From assembly GCF_008728835.1 (NCBI RefSeq), contig NZ_CP042582.1:1984001-2048000 (forward strand): DNA of 64,000 nucleotides, read 5' to 3'. Every line of letters begins with the position of its first letter. Position 1 is the first letter of the stretch. The translations under genes and the position numbers were made by a program. The stretch is from Hypericibacter adhaerens (GTDB lineage Bacteria; Pseudomonadota; Alphaproteobacteria; Dongiales; Dongiaceae). The notes beneath the pieces are model-generated. The model saw nothing but the letters and a program-made list of their open reading frames with translations, was not told the origin of the DNA and did no database searches. This document shows, in pieces, positions 19,277 to 28,625 of this stretch.

Positions 19277-20512
19277 TCAGTGCGGCGATTCGATCGAGCG
19301 GCTGCTGAGCAGACGGCAGGGGAAGCCCGCCGCTTCGAGCTTGGAGACGATGTCGCGCACATGCTGCGGGTTGCGCGTTTCGATCACGGCATCGACATCC
19401 GCGCGTTTGACCGGCAGGTCGTAGAACATGCGCTGATGGTGGATCTCGATGATGTTGCCGCCGCAATCGCCGATCGCGCGCGCCACCGCCGCCAGCACGC
19501 CCGGCTGATCGGTGATCTCGATCCGCAGCGTGATCACGCGCCCGTCGCGCACCAGGCCCCGCATCAGCACCTGCGACAGCAGCCGCGCGTCGATATTGCC
19601 GCCGCAGATGACGGTGCCGACCTTGCGCCCCTTGAACCGGGCACCATGGGCGAGGATCGCGGCAAGTCCCGCGGCGCCGGCCCCTTCGGCCACCAGCTTC
19701 TGCGATTCGACCAGGAGCTGGATCGCGCGCTCCACCGCATCCTCATCGACCAGGAGGATGTCCGACACCAGTTCCTTGATGATCGCCTTGGTCAGATGGC
19801 CCGGCGACTTGACGGCGATGCCCTCGGCGATGGTGGCGCCGCCCGCCAGCGGCTTGTTGGAGCCGCGCACGGCCTCGAACATGGAGGGGTAGAGGGCCGC
19901 CTCGACGCCGACGATCTCGATCGAGGGCCTGAGCGCCTTGAGCGCGGTGGCGATCCCGCCGATCAGGCCGCCGCCGCCGATCGGCACCACCACCATGTCG
20001 AGATCGGGGCAGTCTTCCGCCAACTCGAGGCCGATCGTGCCCTGGCCGGCGATGATGCGGGGATCGTCATAGGGATGGACGAAGATGAGCCCCTCGCGCT
20101 GCGCCAGCTCGCGCGCGAAGACGGCCGCCGAATCGATCCCGTCGCCTTCGAGCATCACGCGGGCGCCGAAGGCGGCGGTGCGCTCGACCTTGGTGAAGGG
20201 CGTGCCCTTCGGCATCACGATGGTGGCGGGAATGCCGAGGCGCTGCGCGTGATAGGCGACCCCTTGCGCATGGTTGCCGGCCGACATGGCGATGACGCCC
20301 GCCTTGGCCTCGGCCGGCGTCAGGCTCTTGAGCTTGTTATAGGCACCGCGGTCCTTGAAGGAGCCGGTGAATTGCTGGCTCTCGAGCTTCAGCACCAGCC
20401 GGGCGCAGCCGGTCGTCTCCGCCAGCCGCGGCGTCTCCACGGCCGGCGTGCGCACCACGTGGCCCGCGATGACGGAAGCCGCCTCGCGGATCTGATCGAT
20501 CGTCACGCTCAT
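19277..20512 (-). CDS. ilvA: Threonine ammonia-lyase with C-terminal ACT domain
   Basis: A 411-residue fold-type II PLP enzyme that deaminates threonine to 2-oxobutanoate. PLP lysine is Lys53 in [13 protein letters not shown], with [15 protein letters not shown] and the phosphate loop [15 protein letters not shown] short ACT domain from about 330 ([23 protein letters not shown]) resembles the TdcB-plus-ACT layout, shorter than E. coli IlvA. It is 10 bp downstream of the acylase-family gene and probably co-transcribed, though no metabolic link is obvious. Both anabolic and catabolic roles are possible. Confidence 0.9.
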   Translation of the reverse strand: MSVTIDQIREAASVIAGHVVRTPAVETPRLAETTGCARLVLKLESQQFTGSFKDRGAYNKLKSLTPAEAKAGVIAMSAGNHAQGVAYHAQRLGIPATIVMPKGTPFTKVERTAAFGARVMLEGDGIDSAAVFARELAQREGLIFVHPYDDPRIIAGQGTIGLELAEDCPDLDMVVVPIGGGGLIGGIATALKALRPSIEIVGVEAALYPSMFEAVRGSNKPLAGGATIAEGIAVKSPGHLTKAIIKELVSDILLVDEDAVERAIQLLVESQKLVAEGAGAAGLAAILAHGARFKGRKVGTVICGGNIDARLLSQVLMRGLVRDGRVITLRIEITDQPGVLAAVARAIGDCGGNIIEIHHQRMFYDLPVKRADVDAVIETRNPQHVRDIVSKLEAAGFPCRLLSSRSIESPH

Positions 20513-20522
20513 GAGGATGATC

Positions 20523-22940
20523 CTAGGGTCCGGCCGGCTTCAGGATCAGCCTGCCGCCGGCATCGTCCCCGACGATAGAGAGGGTTCCGCCGTCGCGCCA
20601 GAGGGGCAGGAGATCGCCGTAATTGGGCGACAAGGGGTTGCCCGACTGGCCGCCGGCGATGACGAACCGCGCCGCATCGAGATCGGCCAGGTCATAGACG
20701 CCGCGGAAGCCCGCGCCATGGAGATGCGGAAAGGCCTCGGGCGCGCGGCGCATGTCGGGCGATCCGCGATCGAGCGTGTCGTCGGCCCCGCCCGTCACCA
20801 TGGGCCGCCCGGTCAGGTCGGACAGCACGGGCACGTAGCGGAACAACATGTGGCCGAAGGGCGCGATATGGGTCCGGCCCCAGCGCCATTCGGCCGGCTT
20901 ATCGCCGAACCGCTTGGCGAGCAGATCGATGGCCTCGGCGAAGCTCGACCGCACCACGCCTTCGCAGCCTTCGACGGCCGGCGTTACCGGATCGTCGCAC
21001 CATTGCCGCCCGGCCGGATCGGGGCCGAACAGCAGGCGGTCGATCGTCGCCATGTTCCACCAGGCCCAGCTCGAATAGAGATCGCCCAGCTCGTCCTTGA
21101 AGAGCTTCTGGCTGAGGATCGCCATCCAGGCGGAGAAGATCGTCGGCTGGGCGAGGTCGGGTGCCATCCGGTAGTCCCAGCTCGAGAGCAGGTTGCGCGC
21201 GGCCAGGGTCGCGATCGACCGGTTCGCGCCCGGATCCTCGAGCATCGGCAGGAGCTTCGGCAACAGGGCGCGCGCCGCGGGCGACAGCATGTCCATCTGG
21301 ATCGCCGTCATGTCGTCGGGCGTGTAGAGACGGCCCGGATCGGACAGAAGCTCGCGGATGCGGTTCACCCGATAAGGCGAATCGAACCGCGCCGCGAGGT
21401 GGGGGGCGTAGCCGGGCGGACGCACGTCGTTGTTCGCGGTCGCGAGCAGCCCGTCGACCGGGTCGACCGATTGCGGCAGCTCGTTGCGCGGCAGCAAGCC
21501 CGTCCAGTCGTTGTCGCCGGTCCAGCCTTCGACCGGGAGCTGGCTGAAGTGATCGAGCCGCTTGCGCACCGGCACGCGGCCCGCCGCCATGAAGCCGATA
21601 TGGTCCTGGTCGGCATAGACGATGTTCTGCACCGGGCAGTCGAAGCGGTCGAGGGCGGCGCGGAAGGCCGCGGCGTCGCTGGCATGGTTCATCGCCCAGA
21701 AGGCCTCGGGCGTCTGCGCTCCGGGCGCGAGGCAGGCCCAGCCCAGCGCCACCATCTCGTCCGGCTCTGCGATCGCAGCCTTGGCCCGGCCGATATCCGA
21801 GATGATGGGCCCATGGCGCGTCTCGCGGACGGTGAGGATCTGGTCGGGCTCGCCGCGCACCTTGATGACCTCGTCGCGGGTGACGAAAGGCTTGGGCCCA
21901 TCGGGCGTCAGGTAGAAACCCGGCGCGCCCGCCGCGGGCTTCTCGAGGAACAGATCCTGGTTGTCCGCCATGGTGGTGGTGAAGCCCCAGGCGACCTTGG
22001 CGTTATGACCCAGGATCAGGAAAGGCACGCTGGGCGCAGAGGCGCCCGCCACCTGCAGGGTCGGCGTCTCGATGCGGACCAGGTACCAGTAGCCGGGCAG
22101 GGACAGGTCGAGATGGGGGTCGTTGGCGAGGAGCGGCTCGCCGCTGGCGCTGTGCTTGCCGGCGAGGACCCAGTTGTTCGAAGCGCCGGGCATCGCCGGC
22201 AGTGGGGAAAGGTCGCCCATCGCCGCCTGCCAGGAGGCGGGCGTGCCGAGATCGGCGCTGCCGACAGGCGGGGGCTGTGTCGGCCAGAGCGATTCCAGCG
22301 CCGCCGGGGAGAGCTTGCGCGCGAGCGCTGCGCGCAGGGCCTCGTCCGTCCAGTTGCTGCTGAGCGGCAGCGTCATGGCCCAGCCCCAGAGCAGCGAATC
22401 CGACGGCTGCCAAGGCTCCGGCCGGTAGCGCAGGGCCAGGAACTCGGGCGGCCATGCGCCGCGCCGGGTGGCGAGAAAGGCGTTCACGCCGGCGGCATAG
22501 GCGCCGAGCGCGGCACGGACCGGCTCGGGCAAGGCCTCATAGTCGGCCTTCGCCCGCGCGTCGAAGCCCAGCACCCGCATCAGCCGGTCGGTGTCGAGCG
22601 CCCGCTCGCCCAGCACCTCGGACAGCCGTCCCGCCGCCAGGCGGCGGGTGAAATCCATTTGAAACAATCGGTCCTGGGCATGGACGAACCCCAGCGCGAA
22701 ATAGGCGTCATGCTCGCTTTCGGCGCGGATCGTCGGTACGCCGTAGCGGTCGCGGCGAATCTCGACCGAGGCCTGCAGCCCCGGCAGGCTCACCTCGCCC
22801 GCGGTCTGTGGCAGGGAGGTCCTGAGCCAGAGAAAGCCGCCGGCGCCCGCCAGCAGCAGCAACAGCAACAAGGCGCCGACAATTCTCAGCGTCCAACGCC
22901 GCCATCGCCGCTTGCCCAAGCCAAGCCTCCCGACTGCCAT
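20523..22940 (-). CDS. Penicillin acylase-family N-terminal nucleophile hydrolase
   Basis: A precursor of about 805 residues with an N-terminal membrane anchor/signal (LRIVGALLLLLLLAGAGGF). The alpha chain carries YFALGFVHAQDRLFQMDF. The self-processing serine is Ser254 in PGASNNWVLAG, followed by the beta chain with LANDPHLDLSLPGYWY and FLILGHNAKVAWGFTTTMADNQD. These are family features of periplasmic amide hydrolases that include penicillin acylases and acyl-homoserine-lactone acylases. The substrate is unknown. The start at 22940 has GGCGGGAAT upstream; an upstream ATG at 22982 is less well supported. Confidence 0.9.
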   Translation of the reverse strand: MAVGRLGLGKRRWRRWTLRIVGALLLLLLLAGAGGFLWLRTSLPQTAGEVSLPGLQASVEIRRDRYGVPTIRAESEHDAYFALGFVHAQDRLFQMDFTRRLAAGRLSEVLGERALDTDRLMRVLGFDARAKADYEALPEPVRAALGAYAAGVNAFLATRRGAWPPEFLALRYRPEPWQPSDSLLWGWAMTLPLSSNWTDEALRAALARKLSPAALESLWPTQPPPVGSADLGTPASWQAAMGDLSPLPAMPGASNNWVLAGKHSASGEPLLANDPHLDLSLPGYWYLVRIETPTLQVAGASAPSVPFLILGHNAKVAWGFTTTMADNQDLFLEKPAAGAPGFYLTPDGPKPFVTRDEVIKVRGEPDQILTVRETRHGPIISDIGRAKAAIAEPDEMVALGWACLAPGAQTPEAFWAMNHASDAAAFRAALDRFDCPVQNIVYADQDHIGFMAAGRVPVRKRLDHFSQLPVEGWTGDNDWTGLLPRNELPQSVDPVDGLLATANNDVRPPGYAPHLAARFDSPYRVNRIRELLSDPGRLYTPDDMTAIQMDMLSPAARALLPKLLPMLEDPGANRSIATLAARNLLSSWDYRMAPDLAQPTIFSAWMAILSQKLFKDELGDLYSSWAWWNMATIDRLLFGPDPAGRQWCDDPVTPAVEGCEGVVRSSFAEAIDLLAKRFGDKPAEWRWGRTHIAPFGHMLFRYVPVLSDLTGRPMVTGGADDTLDRGSPDMRRAPEAFPHLHGAGFRGVYDLADLDAARFVIAGGQSGNPLSPNYGDLLPLWRDGGTLSIVGDDAGGRLILKPAGP

Positions 22941-23014
22941 ATTCCCGCCGGCTTGATAGCCGAGCCTTCGGCCGGCTGGCAAATGCGGCGGGAGCGCGCA
23001 GCCCCTTATTTATC

Positions 23015-23048
23015 CCCTCCCCGAGCCTGGGGAGGGTCGGGGAGGGGG
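23015..23048 (+). repeat. CCCTCCCC/GGGGAGGG intergenic repeat
   Basis: CCCTCCCC (23015-23022) and GGGGAGGG (23029-23036) form an 8-bp hairpin with a GAGCCT loop, followed by another GGGGAGGGGG run (23039-23048). It sits between the divergent acylase and decarboxylase genes and looks like the dispersed intergenic repeats common in GC-rich alphaproteobacteria. No second copy is seen in this window. Confidence 0.55.
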
Positions 23049-23157
23049 CTGCCCGGTGTCGTCGCGTCACGGCGCCGGGGTGGTGGCGATCACAGCTTTG
23101 GGCTAGAACCCGCCGGACGGCCTGGAGAGGCAGCGATCGGCCAGACAGGGAGCAGGC

Positions 23158-24318
23158 ATGGAACGCCAGTTCGAGAATGTGCGCGCGATGGTGGCGGCGC
23201 TGACGCCCAGCTACCCCGTCTATTGTCTGCGCCCGCAAGTGCTCCGGCGCGCGGCCACGCGCTTCCTGGAGCTGTTCCCGGGCCGGGTGCTGTTCGCGGT
23301 CAAATGCAACCCGCACCCGGCCGTGCTGCGCATCCTCTATGAAGCGGGGATCCGGCATTTCGACACGGCCTCCCTGCCCGAGATCGCGCAGGTGCGCGAA
23401 AGCTATCCGGATGCCGGCGCCTATTTCATGCATCCGGTGAAGAGCCGCGCCGCGATCCAGGCCGCGACCCGGATCTATGGCGTCGATACCTTCACGGTCG
23501 ATCATCCCGACGAGCTCAACAAGGTGCTGGACCAGGCGGGCGGCGGCGAGGGCGTCACCATCATGGTGCGCATCAAGACGCCGCCGGTCGAGGGCGTGCT
23601 CTATCACCTCGCCGGGAAGTTCGGCGCCGAGCCGCTCGACGCGGCGGGCATGCTCAAGGAAGCCCATGCGCGCGGCTGCCAGGTGGGGCTGGCCTTCCAT
23701 GTGGGCTCGCAATGCCTGGTGCCGGAGGCCTACGGCAAGGCGCTCGCCATCTGCGGCGACGTGATCGAGCAGGCGGGCACGCCGCTCAACTATCTCGATG
23801 TCGGCGGCGGGTTCCCGGCCGAGTATGTCGGCACCAACATCCCGCCCCTCGAAGCCTATATGAGCGAGATCGAGAAGGGGGCCAAGGCGCTCAAGCTCAG
23901 GCGCGACTGCGTGCTGATGTGCGAGCCGGGGCGCGCGCTGGTGGCCGAGGCGATGTCCTCGGTGGTCCAGGTCCAGCTGCGCAAGGACGAGCGGCTCTAT
24001 ATCAACGACGGCGTCTACGGTTCCTTCAGCGAGATGGTGACGGCGGGGATCCGCCTGCCGGCCGAGATGGTGCGGCTGAATGGCGGTGCCGCGACGCGGG
24101 AGATGAAGTCCTTCACGCTGATGGGTCCGACCTGCGATTCGGTCGATGTTCTGCCGGGGACCTTCGAGCTGCCGGCCGACATCCATGAAGGCGACTGGAT
24201 CGAGATCGACCGGCTCGGCGCCTACAGCTTCGCCAACACCACGCGCTTCAACGGGTTCTATCCCGACACGCTGGTCACCTGCCTGGACGAGCCGCTGGGA
24301 CGGCGCCAGGCGGCCTAG
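23158..24318 (+). CDS. Ornithine/lysine decarboxylase, PLP fold type III
   Basis: A 386-residue alanine-racemase-fold decarboxylase. PLP lysine is Lys49 in LFAVKCNPHP. The glycine loop is YLDVGGGFP, and the C-terminal active-site cysteine Cys326 lies in MGPTCDSVDV, followed by GAYSFANTTRFNGFYP. The pattern GPTCDSVD with ADIHEGDWIEID is that of eukaryotic-type ornithine or lysine/ornithine decarboxylases rather than diaminopimelate decarboxylase. It would make putrescine (or cadaverine) in the cytoplasm and complements the N-carbamoylputrescine amidase at 11710-12588. RBS GGGAGCAGGC precedes the ATG. Confidence 0.9.
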   Translation: MERQFENVRAMVAALTPSYPVYCLRPQVLRRAATRFLELFPGRVLFAVKCNPHPAVLRILYEAGIRHFDTASLPEIAQVRESYPDAGAYFMHPVKSRAAIQAATRIYGVDTFTVDHPDELNKVLDQAGGGEGVTIMVRIKTPPVEGVLYHLAGKFGAEPLDAAGMLKEAHARGCQVGLAFHVGSQCLVPEAYGKALAICGDVIEQAGTPLNYLDVGGGFPAEYVGTNIPPLEAYMSEIEKGAKALKLRRDCVLMCEPGRALVAEAMSSVVQVQLRKDERLYINDGVYGSFSEMVTAGIRLPAEMVRLNGGAATREMKSFTLMGPTCDSVDVLPGTFELPADIHEGDWIEIDRLGAYSFANTTRFNGFYPDTLVTCLDEPLGRRQAA

Positions 24319-24332
24319 CCGCCGGTGCCCGG

Positions 24333-25436
24333 CTACTTGCCCCAGATCCGGCGATAGGCCTGGCGATAGCCGTTGGGCGGATCGAAGAAGAAACCCTCGC
24401 CCACCGCGCCGGCAAGGTTGCCACTGGTGAAGAGGCGCGGGCGCGGAACGTAGCCGCTCGGCCGTTCGTTGTGGAAGGCGCGGTTGAGTTCGTCGATCAA
24501 CTGCCAGCCCTGGAGATTGAGCGGCTCCGCGACGGTGGCGGTCTGGCCCAGCCCCGTGCCGACCCGCAGGAATGCCGAGGTCGAGCCGTCGCCGGCCGAG
24601 ATGTTGACGAGGTCGGCCCGCGCGTCGGGCAAGGCCGCCATGGCGTCGAAATAGAGGTCGTTGATGCCGAGATTGACGGTCCAGCGATCGCCGAACTGTC
24701 GGTCCAGGTTCTCCAGGCGGGCCGGCATGTCCTCGGCGGTACGGTCGAGGCGGACATCCTCGATCGACAGCAGCTGGCAGCCGGGGCAGTTCTTCACGAT
24801 CGTGGCCATGTCGTCGGTCTTGGCCTGGGCCACAGAGAAGCGGGAATCCGTGAAAATCACGAACCCGCCAGCCCCGCCGCTCTTGACCACGGCATAGGAG
24901 GCCGCCGCCAGCGCCACTTCGCGCGCGCTGCTGGCCACGTTGGTGAAAAGCTGGGTGCCGGGCACGATGCCGGGCTCGTAGGCGGCATGCCAGCCGATCA
25001 CGGTCATGCCGGCGGCGGCGACGTTGTCGATCCAGGGCGCGTAGGGCGTCGCGTCGAAGCCGGCAAAAATGACGCCGTCGAAATGCGCCGCGGCGATGTC
25101 AAGCAGCGCCTTCTTGCGGTCTTCGTCGTTGCTCGCCGTGTCGAAGACCTGAAGCTTCCACCCGATCGCTTCCGCCGCTTCCTCGACGCCGTTGAGGGCG
25201 CCCTTGACGCCGCCATTCTTCAGATCGGAGGCGACGAAGGCGATCGTCTTGCCGGTCGCGGCCTCGGGACCGGTCGTCGGGCCGTTCCAGACCGTGAGAT
25301 CCTCCAGCGCCAGGTTGGCCCGCTGCTGGGCGATCGACAGGGAGTCGGCGGAGGGTGCCGCCAGTGCCGGCATTGCGGCGGCGAGCAGGAACGTTCCCGC
25401 GAGCAGCACCCGCGCGGCGACCCGGCGCGGGTTCAT
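24333..25436 (-). CDS. Periplasmic ribose-binding-type sugar-binding protein
   Basis: A 367-residue secreted protein. The signal peptide covers residues 1-26 (RVLLAGTFLLAAAMPALAA, cleavage after ALA). The Peripla_BP_4 fold starts at about 62 (GKTIAFVASDLKNGGVKGAL), with FDGVIFAGFDATPYAPWID and AAGMTVIGWHAA as the hinge regions. No ABC permease or ATPase adjoins it. Its ATG overlaps the stop of the upstream sensor gene (ATGA), so the two are co-translated. A role as ligand sensor for that receptor is more likely than transport. The ligand is unknown. Confidence 0.85.
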   Translation of the reverse strand: MNPRRVAARVLLAGTFLLAAAMPALAAPSADSLSIAQQRANLALEDLTVWNGPTTGPEAATGKTIAFVASDLKNGGVKGALNGVEEAAEAIGWKLQVFDTASNDEDRKKALLDIAAAHFDGVIFAGFDATPYAPWIDNVAAAGMTVIGWHAAYEPGIVPGTQLFTNVASSAREVALAAASYAVVKSGGAGGFVIFTDSRFSVAQAKTDDMATIVKNCPGCQLLSIEDVRLDRTAEDMPARLENLDRQFGDRWTVNLGINDLYFDAMAALPDARADLVNISAGDGSTSAFLRVGTGLGQTATVAEPLNLQGWQLIDELNRAFHNERPSGYVPRPRLFTSGNLAGAVGEGFFFDPPNGYRQAYRRIWGK

Positions 25437-28366
25437 GCGCTGGCCCTCCGCCGCAGCGGCTCGATGTCGACCGCATCGATCTGCGCCGGCGACAAATATT
25501 GCTCCGAATAGCGGCGATAGACGCCCGAGGCGAGGAACAGATCGAAGAGATCGGGATCGATATGGTTGGTATCGCGCATCTTCGCCATGATGGCGAGCGA
25601 TTCCGACAGCGTCTTGGCCTTCTTGTAGGGGCGGTCGCCCGCGGTCAGCGCCTCGAAGATGTCGGCGATGGCCATCATGCGCGCCGGTACGCTCATCTCG
25701 TCGCGCTTGAGCCGCTTGGGATAGCCGGTACCATCCATCTTCTCGTGATGGCCGCCGGCGATCTCGGGCGCATTGCGCAGATGGCGCGGCAGCGGCAGCC
25801 GCGTCAGCATCCGGATCGTCTCGATCATGTGCTCGTTGATCTTGTAGCGCTCCTCCTCGGTGAGCGTACCGCGCTGGATCGTCAGGTTGTAGATCTCGCC
25901 GCGGTTATAGAGATATTCCGGCACCTTGACCTTGAAGCCCCAGGGATTGTCGGCGGCGATCTTCTCGCGGTCGGGCCGCAGGATGATGTGCTCGGGCTTG
26001 TCGGCGAGCAGCGGCTCGCTGACGGGAAGCGGGGCCGCCTGCTGGCGCGACTTGCGTTCGGCCTCGTCGTAAGAGACGCCGATCCGGTCGTCGAGGGTGC
26101 GGGTCCAGCGCCGCTCGGCGATCTTCCTCACGCGCTCGATATCGGGCGGCGCCATGAATTCGCCGCCGACATTGCTCCTGGCAAGGAAGGCGAATTCCTC
26201 GTCCAGGGTCGCCCAGAGCTTGTCCAGCTCGGCGAGGGCGGCCGTCCGGTCGGCGCCCTCGGCGATCGATTTCCAGCAGGCCACCTCGGCTTCGCGCTTG
26301 ATCACCTCGAAGCGCATCCGGACCTCGTGCAGCCGGTCATAGATCGTCTCGAGCTTGGTCGCCTTGTCGATGACGTATTCGGGCGAGGTCACCTTGCCGC
26401 AATCGTGGAGCCAGGCGGCGATATGCAGCTCTTCCCACTGCTCCTCGGTCAGGGAGAAGTCCTTGAAGGCGCCGTCCTCGCTGTCCTGGGCCGCTTCGGC
26501 CAGGAGCTCGGTCAGCACCGGCACGCGCTGGCAATGGCCGCCGGTATAGGCGCTCTTGGAGTCGATGGCGCCGGCGGTCAGCTCGATCAGGCTCTGCAGC
26601 AGGTCCTTCTGCTCCTGGATCAGGCGCTGCGTCTCGATCGCCACGGCGGCGGTGCCAGAGATCGCCTCGACCAGCGCCAGCCGGTCCGCCATGGTGCGTT
26701 CGCTCAAGCTCTCTTCCTCGGGCGAGACCAGGAGCACCCCGATCACCTGGCCCTGCCGGTCGCGCAAGGCCACGGCCATGGAGATCAGCGGCTTGTCGGC
26801 ATTGAGATGGGGATGCCAGCGGCGCAGATCCTCGACGCTCAACCTCTTGGCGCATTTGCCCTCGTTGAAGGCGATGACGAGGGGATGATCCTTGTCCTGC
26901 GCGAGATCGAAGAGGGTCGGCACGATCTGCCGGTCCTGTCCGTCCCAATAGGCGAAGCGGGGTTCCAGCTTGCCATCGTCATTCACCAGATAGATGAGGC
27001 CGCCGCGCGCGTTGGTGATGGCGGTGGTCTCGGACAGGATCCGGCTCAGCAGCCGGTCGAACTTCCGCTCGCCGCCCAGGACCGAGCCGATCGACAGCAG
27101 GCGATGGATGGTGCTCTTCATCCGGTCCATCGACCGGGCCAGCTTGTCGATCTCGTCGATGAAGGAGCGGACCGTGATCGGCTCGTCGAACTTGAGCGCC
27201 TGGACCGCCCGCGTCTCGCGGATCAGCGCCTTGAGCGGGCCGGACGCCAGCCGAGACAGGATGTAGGTGATCGGGATGGCGAACAGCAGCATGGCGACGG
27301 AAAGCCAGAGGCTGATATTGCGGATGCGGGTGGCGGTCGCGAGCAGCTCGCGCTGGGGTGCCGCGATCGCGATGTAGTAGGAGCTCTTGTCGGACGCCCA
27401 GCCCGTGACGATGCCCTGCCAGATTCCGTCGGGCGTGTTGTAGGCGCGCGTGCGATTGAGCTCGGTGGAGGCGTGCGCCGAAATTGCGCTCAGCAGCGGA
27501 TGGCTGAGGTCCTCGATCTTGGGCAGTCGCGGCGTTCCCAGATCGTCGACCTGGAGCTTGTAATCGGAATCCGTGTCCGCCAGGACCTCGCCCTTCTCGT
27601 TGAAGATGAAGATCTGCGCCGACGGCGTCGGGCGCTGCGTGTCCAGGAAGCTCGACAGGGCGCCCAGCGTCACGTCGACGCCGACCACGGCGGTCCCGTT
27701 GATGGAGGCTTGCGCCACCGTCGCGCCGACTTCGCGGGTGGTATAGAAAAGGTAAGGTGCCGTCGAGATCACGCGCTGCTGGCCCTGCGCGGCCTGGTAC
27801 CAGGGACGCGTGCGCGGGTCGAAGATATAATTCGGCACCGGCTGGCTGGAGAGCTGGGTCAGGTCGTCCGAATAGAGCACGAAGCGCGGATCGCGCAGGC
27901 CTTCCGTGTCGCGCGCCATGCTCTGCACCAGATAGGCGGCCTCCGGCGGCGCGCCCAGCGCACGGCCGAGGAAGGAATGGGGATCGAAGCGCCGCAGCAG
28001 GAAGAAGTCGCCGTTCTGGTAGCCGACATAGACGGCCGACACTTCCTGATGGTTCTGCAGCACCGCCGCCATCAGCGGCAGCCGCACCAGCCGCTTGTCG
28101 AGCGTGTTGGCATCGATGAGCGAGCTGCGCGACAGCAGCTCGGCGGCGCTTCGCGCCGGCTGATAGATCGCCGCGATCGATTGTTTGACTTCCTGGCCGA
28201 TCCGATTGAAGAGGGTTTCGGCCGAGGAGAGCATCATGCCGCGGCTGAGATAATGCTGGGTCGCGATGGAGATCGCCGCGAAGGCGACCAGCAGGGCCAG
28301 GAACAGGGTCGCGATATAGATGTGCAGACGGAACGTGCGTTTGCGGAAACCCGGCCGGTCGGCCAT
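25433..28366 (-). CDS. Membrane sensor with Cache, HAMP, GAF and HD-GYP domains
   Basis: A 977-residue predicted c-di-GMP phosphodiesterase. Membrane helix 1 is at about 15-35 (YIATLFLALLVAFAAIS), a periplasmic double-Cache-like region runs to about 340, helix 2 is at 345-365 (LSVAMLLFAIPITYIL), then HAMP, a GAF domain at about 430-590 and HD-GYP to the end. All metal/catalytic motifs are present: TGGHCQRV, HDCGK (His654), INEHM, HHEKMDGTGYP (His873) and ADIFEALTAGDRPY. HD and HHE are 219 residues apart, far more than the roughly 55-65 in standard domains, so a large insertion is present. It overlaps the periplasmic binding protein gene by 4 bp. Confidence 0.93.
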   Translation of the reverse strand: MADRPGFRKRTFRLHIYIATLFLALLVAFAAISIATQHYLSRGMMLSSAETLFNRIGQEVKQSIAAIYQPARSAAELLSRSSLIDANTLDKRLVRLPLMAAVLQNHQEVSAVYVGYQNGDFFLLRRFDPHSFLGRALGAPPEAAYLVQSMARDTEGLRDPRFVLYSDDLTQLSSQPVPNYIFDPRTRPWYQAAQGQQRVISTAPYLFYTTREVGATVAQASINGTAVVGVDVTLGALSSFLDTQRPTPSAQIFIFNEKGEVLADTDSDYKLQVDDLGTPRLPKIEDLSHPLLSAISAHASTELNRTRAYNTPDGIWQGIVTGWASDKSSYYIAIAAPQRELLATATRIRNISLWLSVAMLLFAIPITYILSRLASGPLKALIRETRAVQALKFDEPITVRSFIDEIDKLARSMDRMKSTIHRLLSIGSVLGGERKFDRLLSRILSETTAITNARGGLIYLVNDDGKLEPRFAYWDGQDRQIVPTLFDLAQDKDHPLVIAFNEGKCAKRLSVEDLRRWHPHLNADKPLISMAVALRDRQGQVIGVLLVSPEEESLSERTMADRLALVEAISGTAAVAIETQRLIQEQKDLLQSLIELTAGAIDSKSAYTGGHCQRVPVLTELLAEAAQDSEDGAFKDFSLTEEQWEELHIAAWLHDCGKVTSPEYVIDKATKLETIYDRLHEVRMRFEVIKREAEVACWKSIAEGADRTAALAELDKLWATLDEEFAFLARSNVGGEFMAPPDIERVRKIAERRWTRTLDDRIGVSYDEAERKSRQQAAPLPVSEPLLADKPEHIILRPDREKIAADNPWGFKVKVPEYLYNRGEIYNLTIQRGTLTEEERYKINEHMIETIRMLTRLPLPRHLRNAPEIAGGHHEKMDGTGYPKRLKRDEMSVPARMMAIADIFEALTAGDRPYKKAKTLSESLAIMAKMRDTNHIDPDLFDLFLASGVYRRYSEQYLSPAQIDAVDIEPLRRRASA

Positions 28367-28625
28367 TCCTGATCACCCCGATCTTGTTTCGAATCTGGTC
28401 GTGCAGGCCCCTGGTCTCTTGCTTTGACGCCGCGAAAGTCTATGGAGGCGTTTCCGTGGAGGCAATGGCCCAGGCTCGCGGGCCATGCTGCCGACGGCTG
28501 TCATTGCGAGCAATTCGCGGCGAATTCGATCCGTTGGCCGTCCGGCCAACCTCGCGGACGCGGCTATCCTCTCGCCGGAACGGGAGCGGCGATCGGGGCG
28601 GCCGGAGAGGGGGAAAGCGGTCGGG

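Noticed and set aside
23015-23048. The GGGGAGGG hairpin as a terminator or G-quadruplex control element
   Set aside because: It lies between divergent genes, where a terminator is not expected, and has the look of a dispersed intergenic repeat. No functional evidence is visible.
20511-23342. A 943-codon plus-strand open frame opposite the acylase gene
   Set aside because: It is a mirror frame of the acylase and overlaps its whole length. Its composition is artefactual and it has no motif.
25355-28372. A 1005-codon plus-strand open frame opposite the HD-GYP gene
   Set aside because: The minus strand encodes a complete multi-domain sensor with all catalytic motifs, so the opposite frame is a base-composition shadow.
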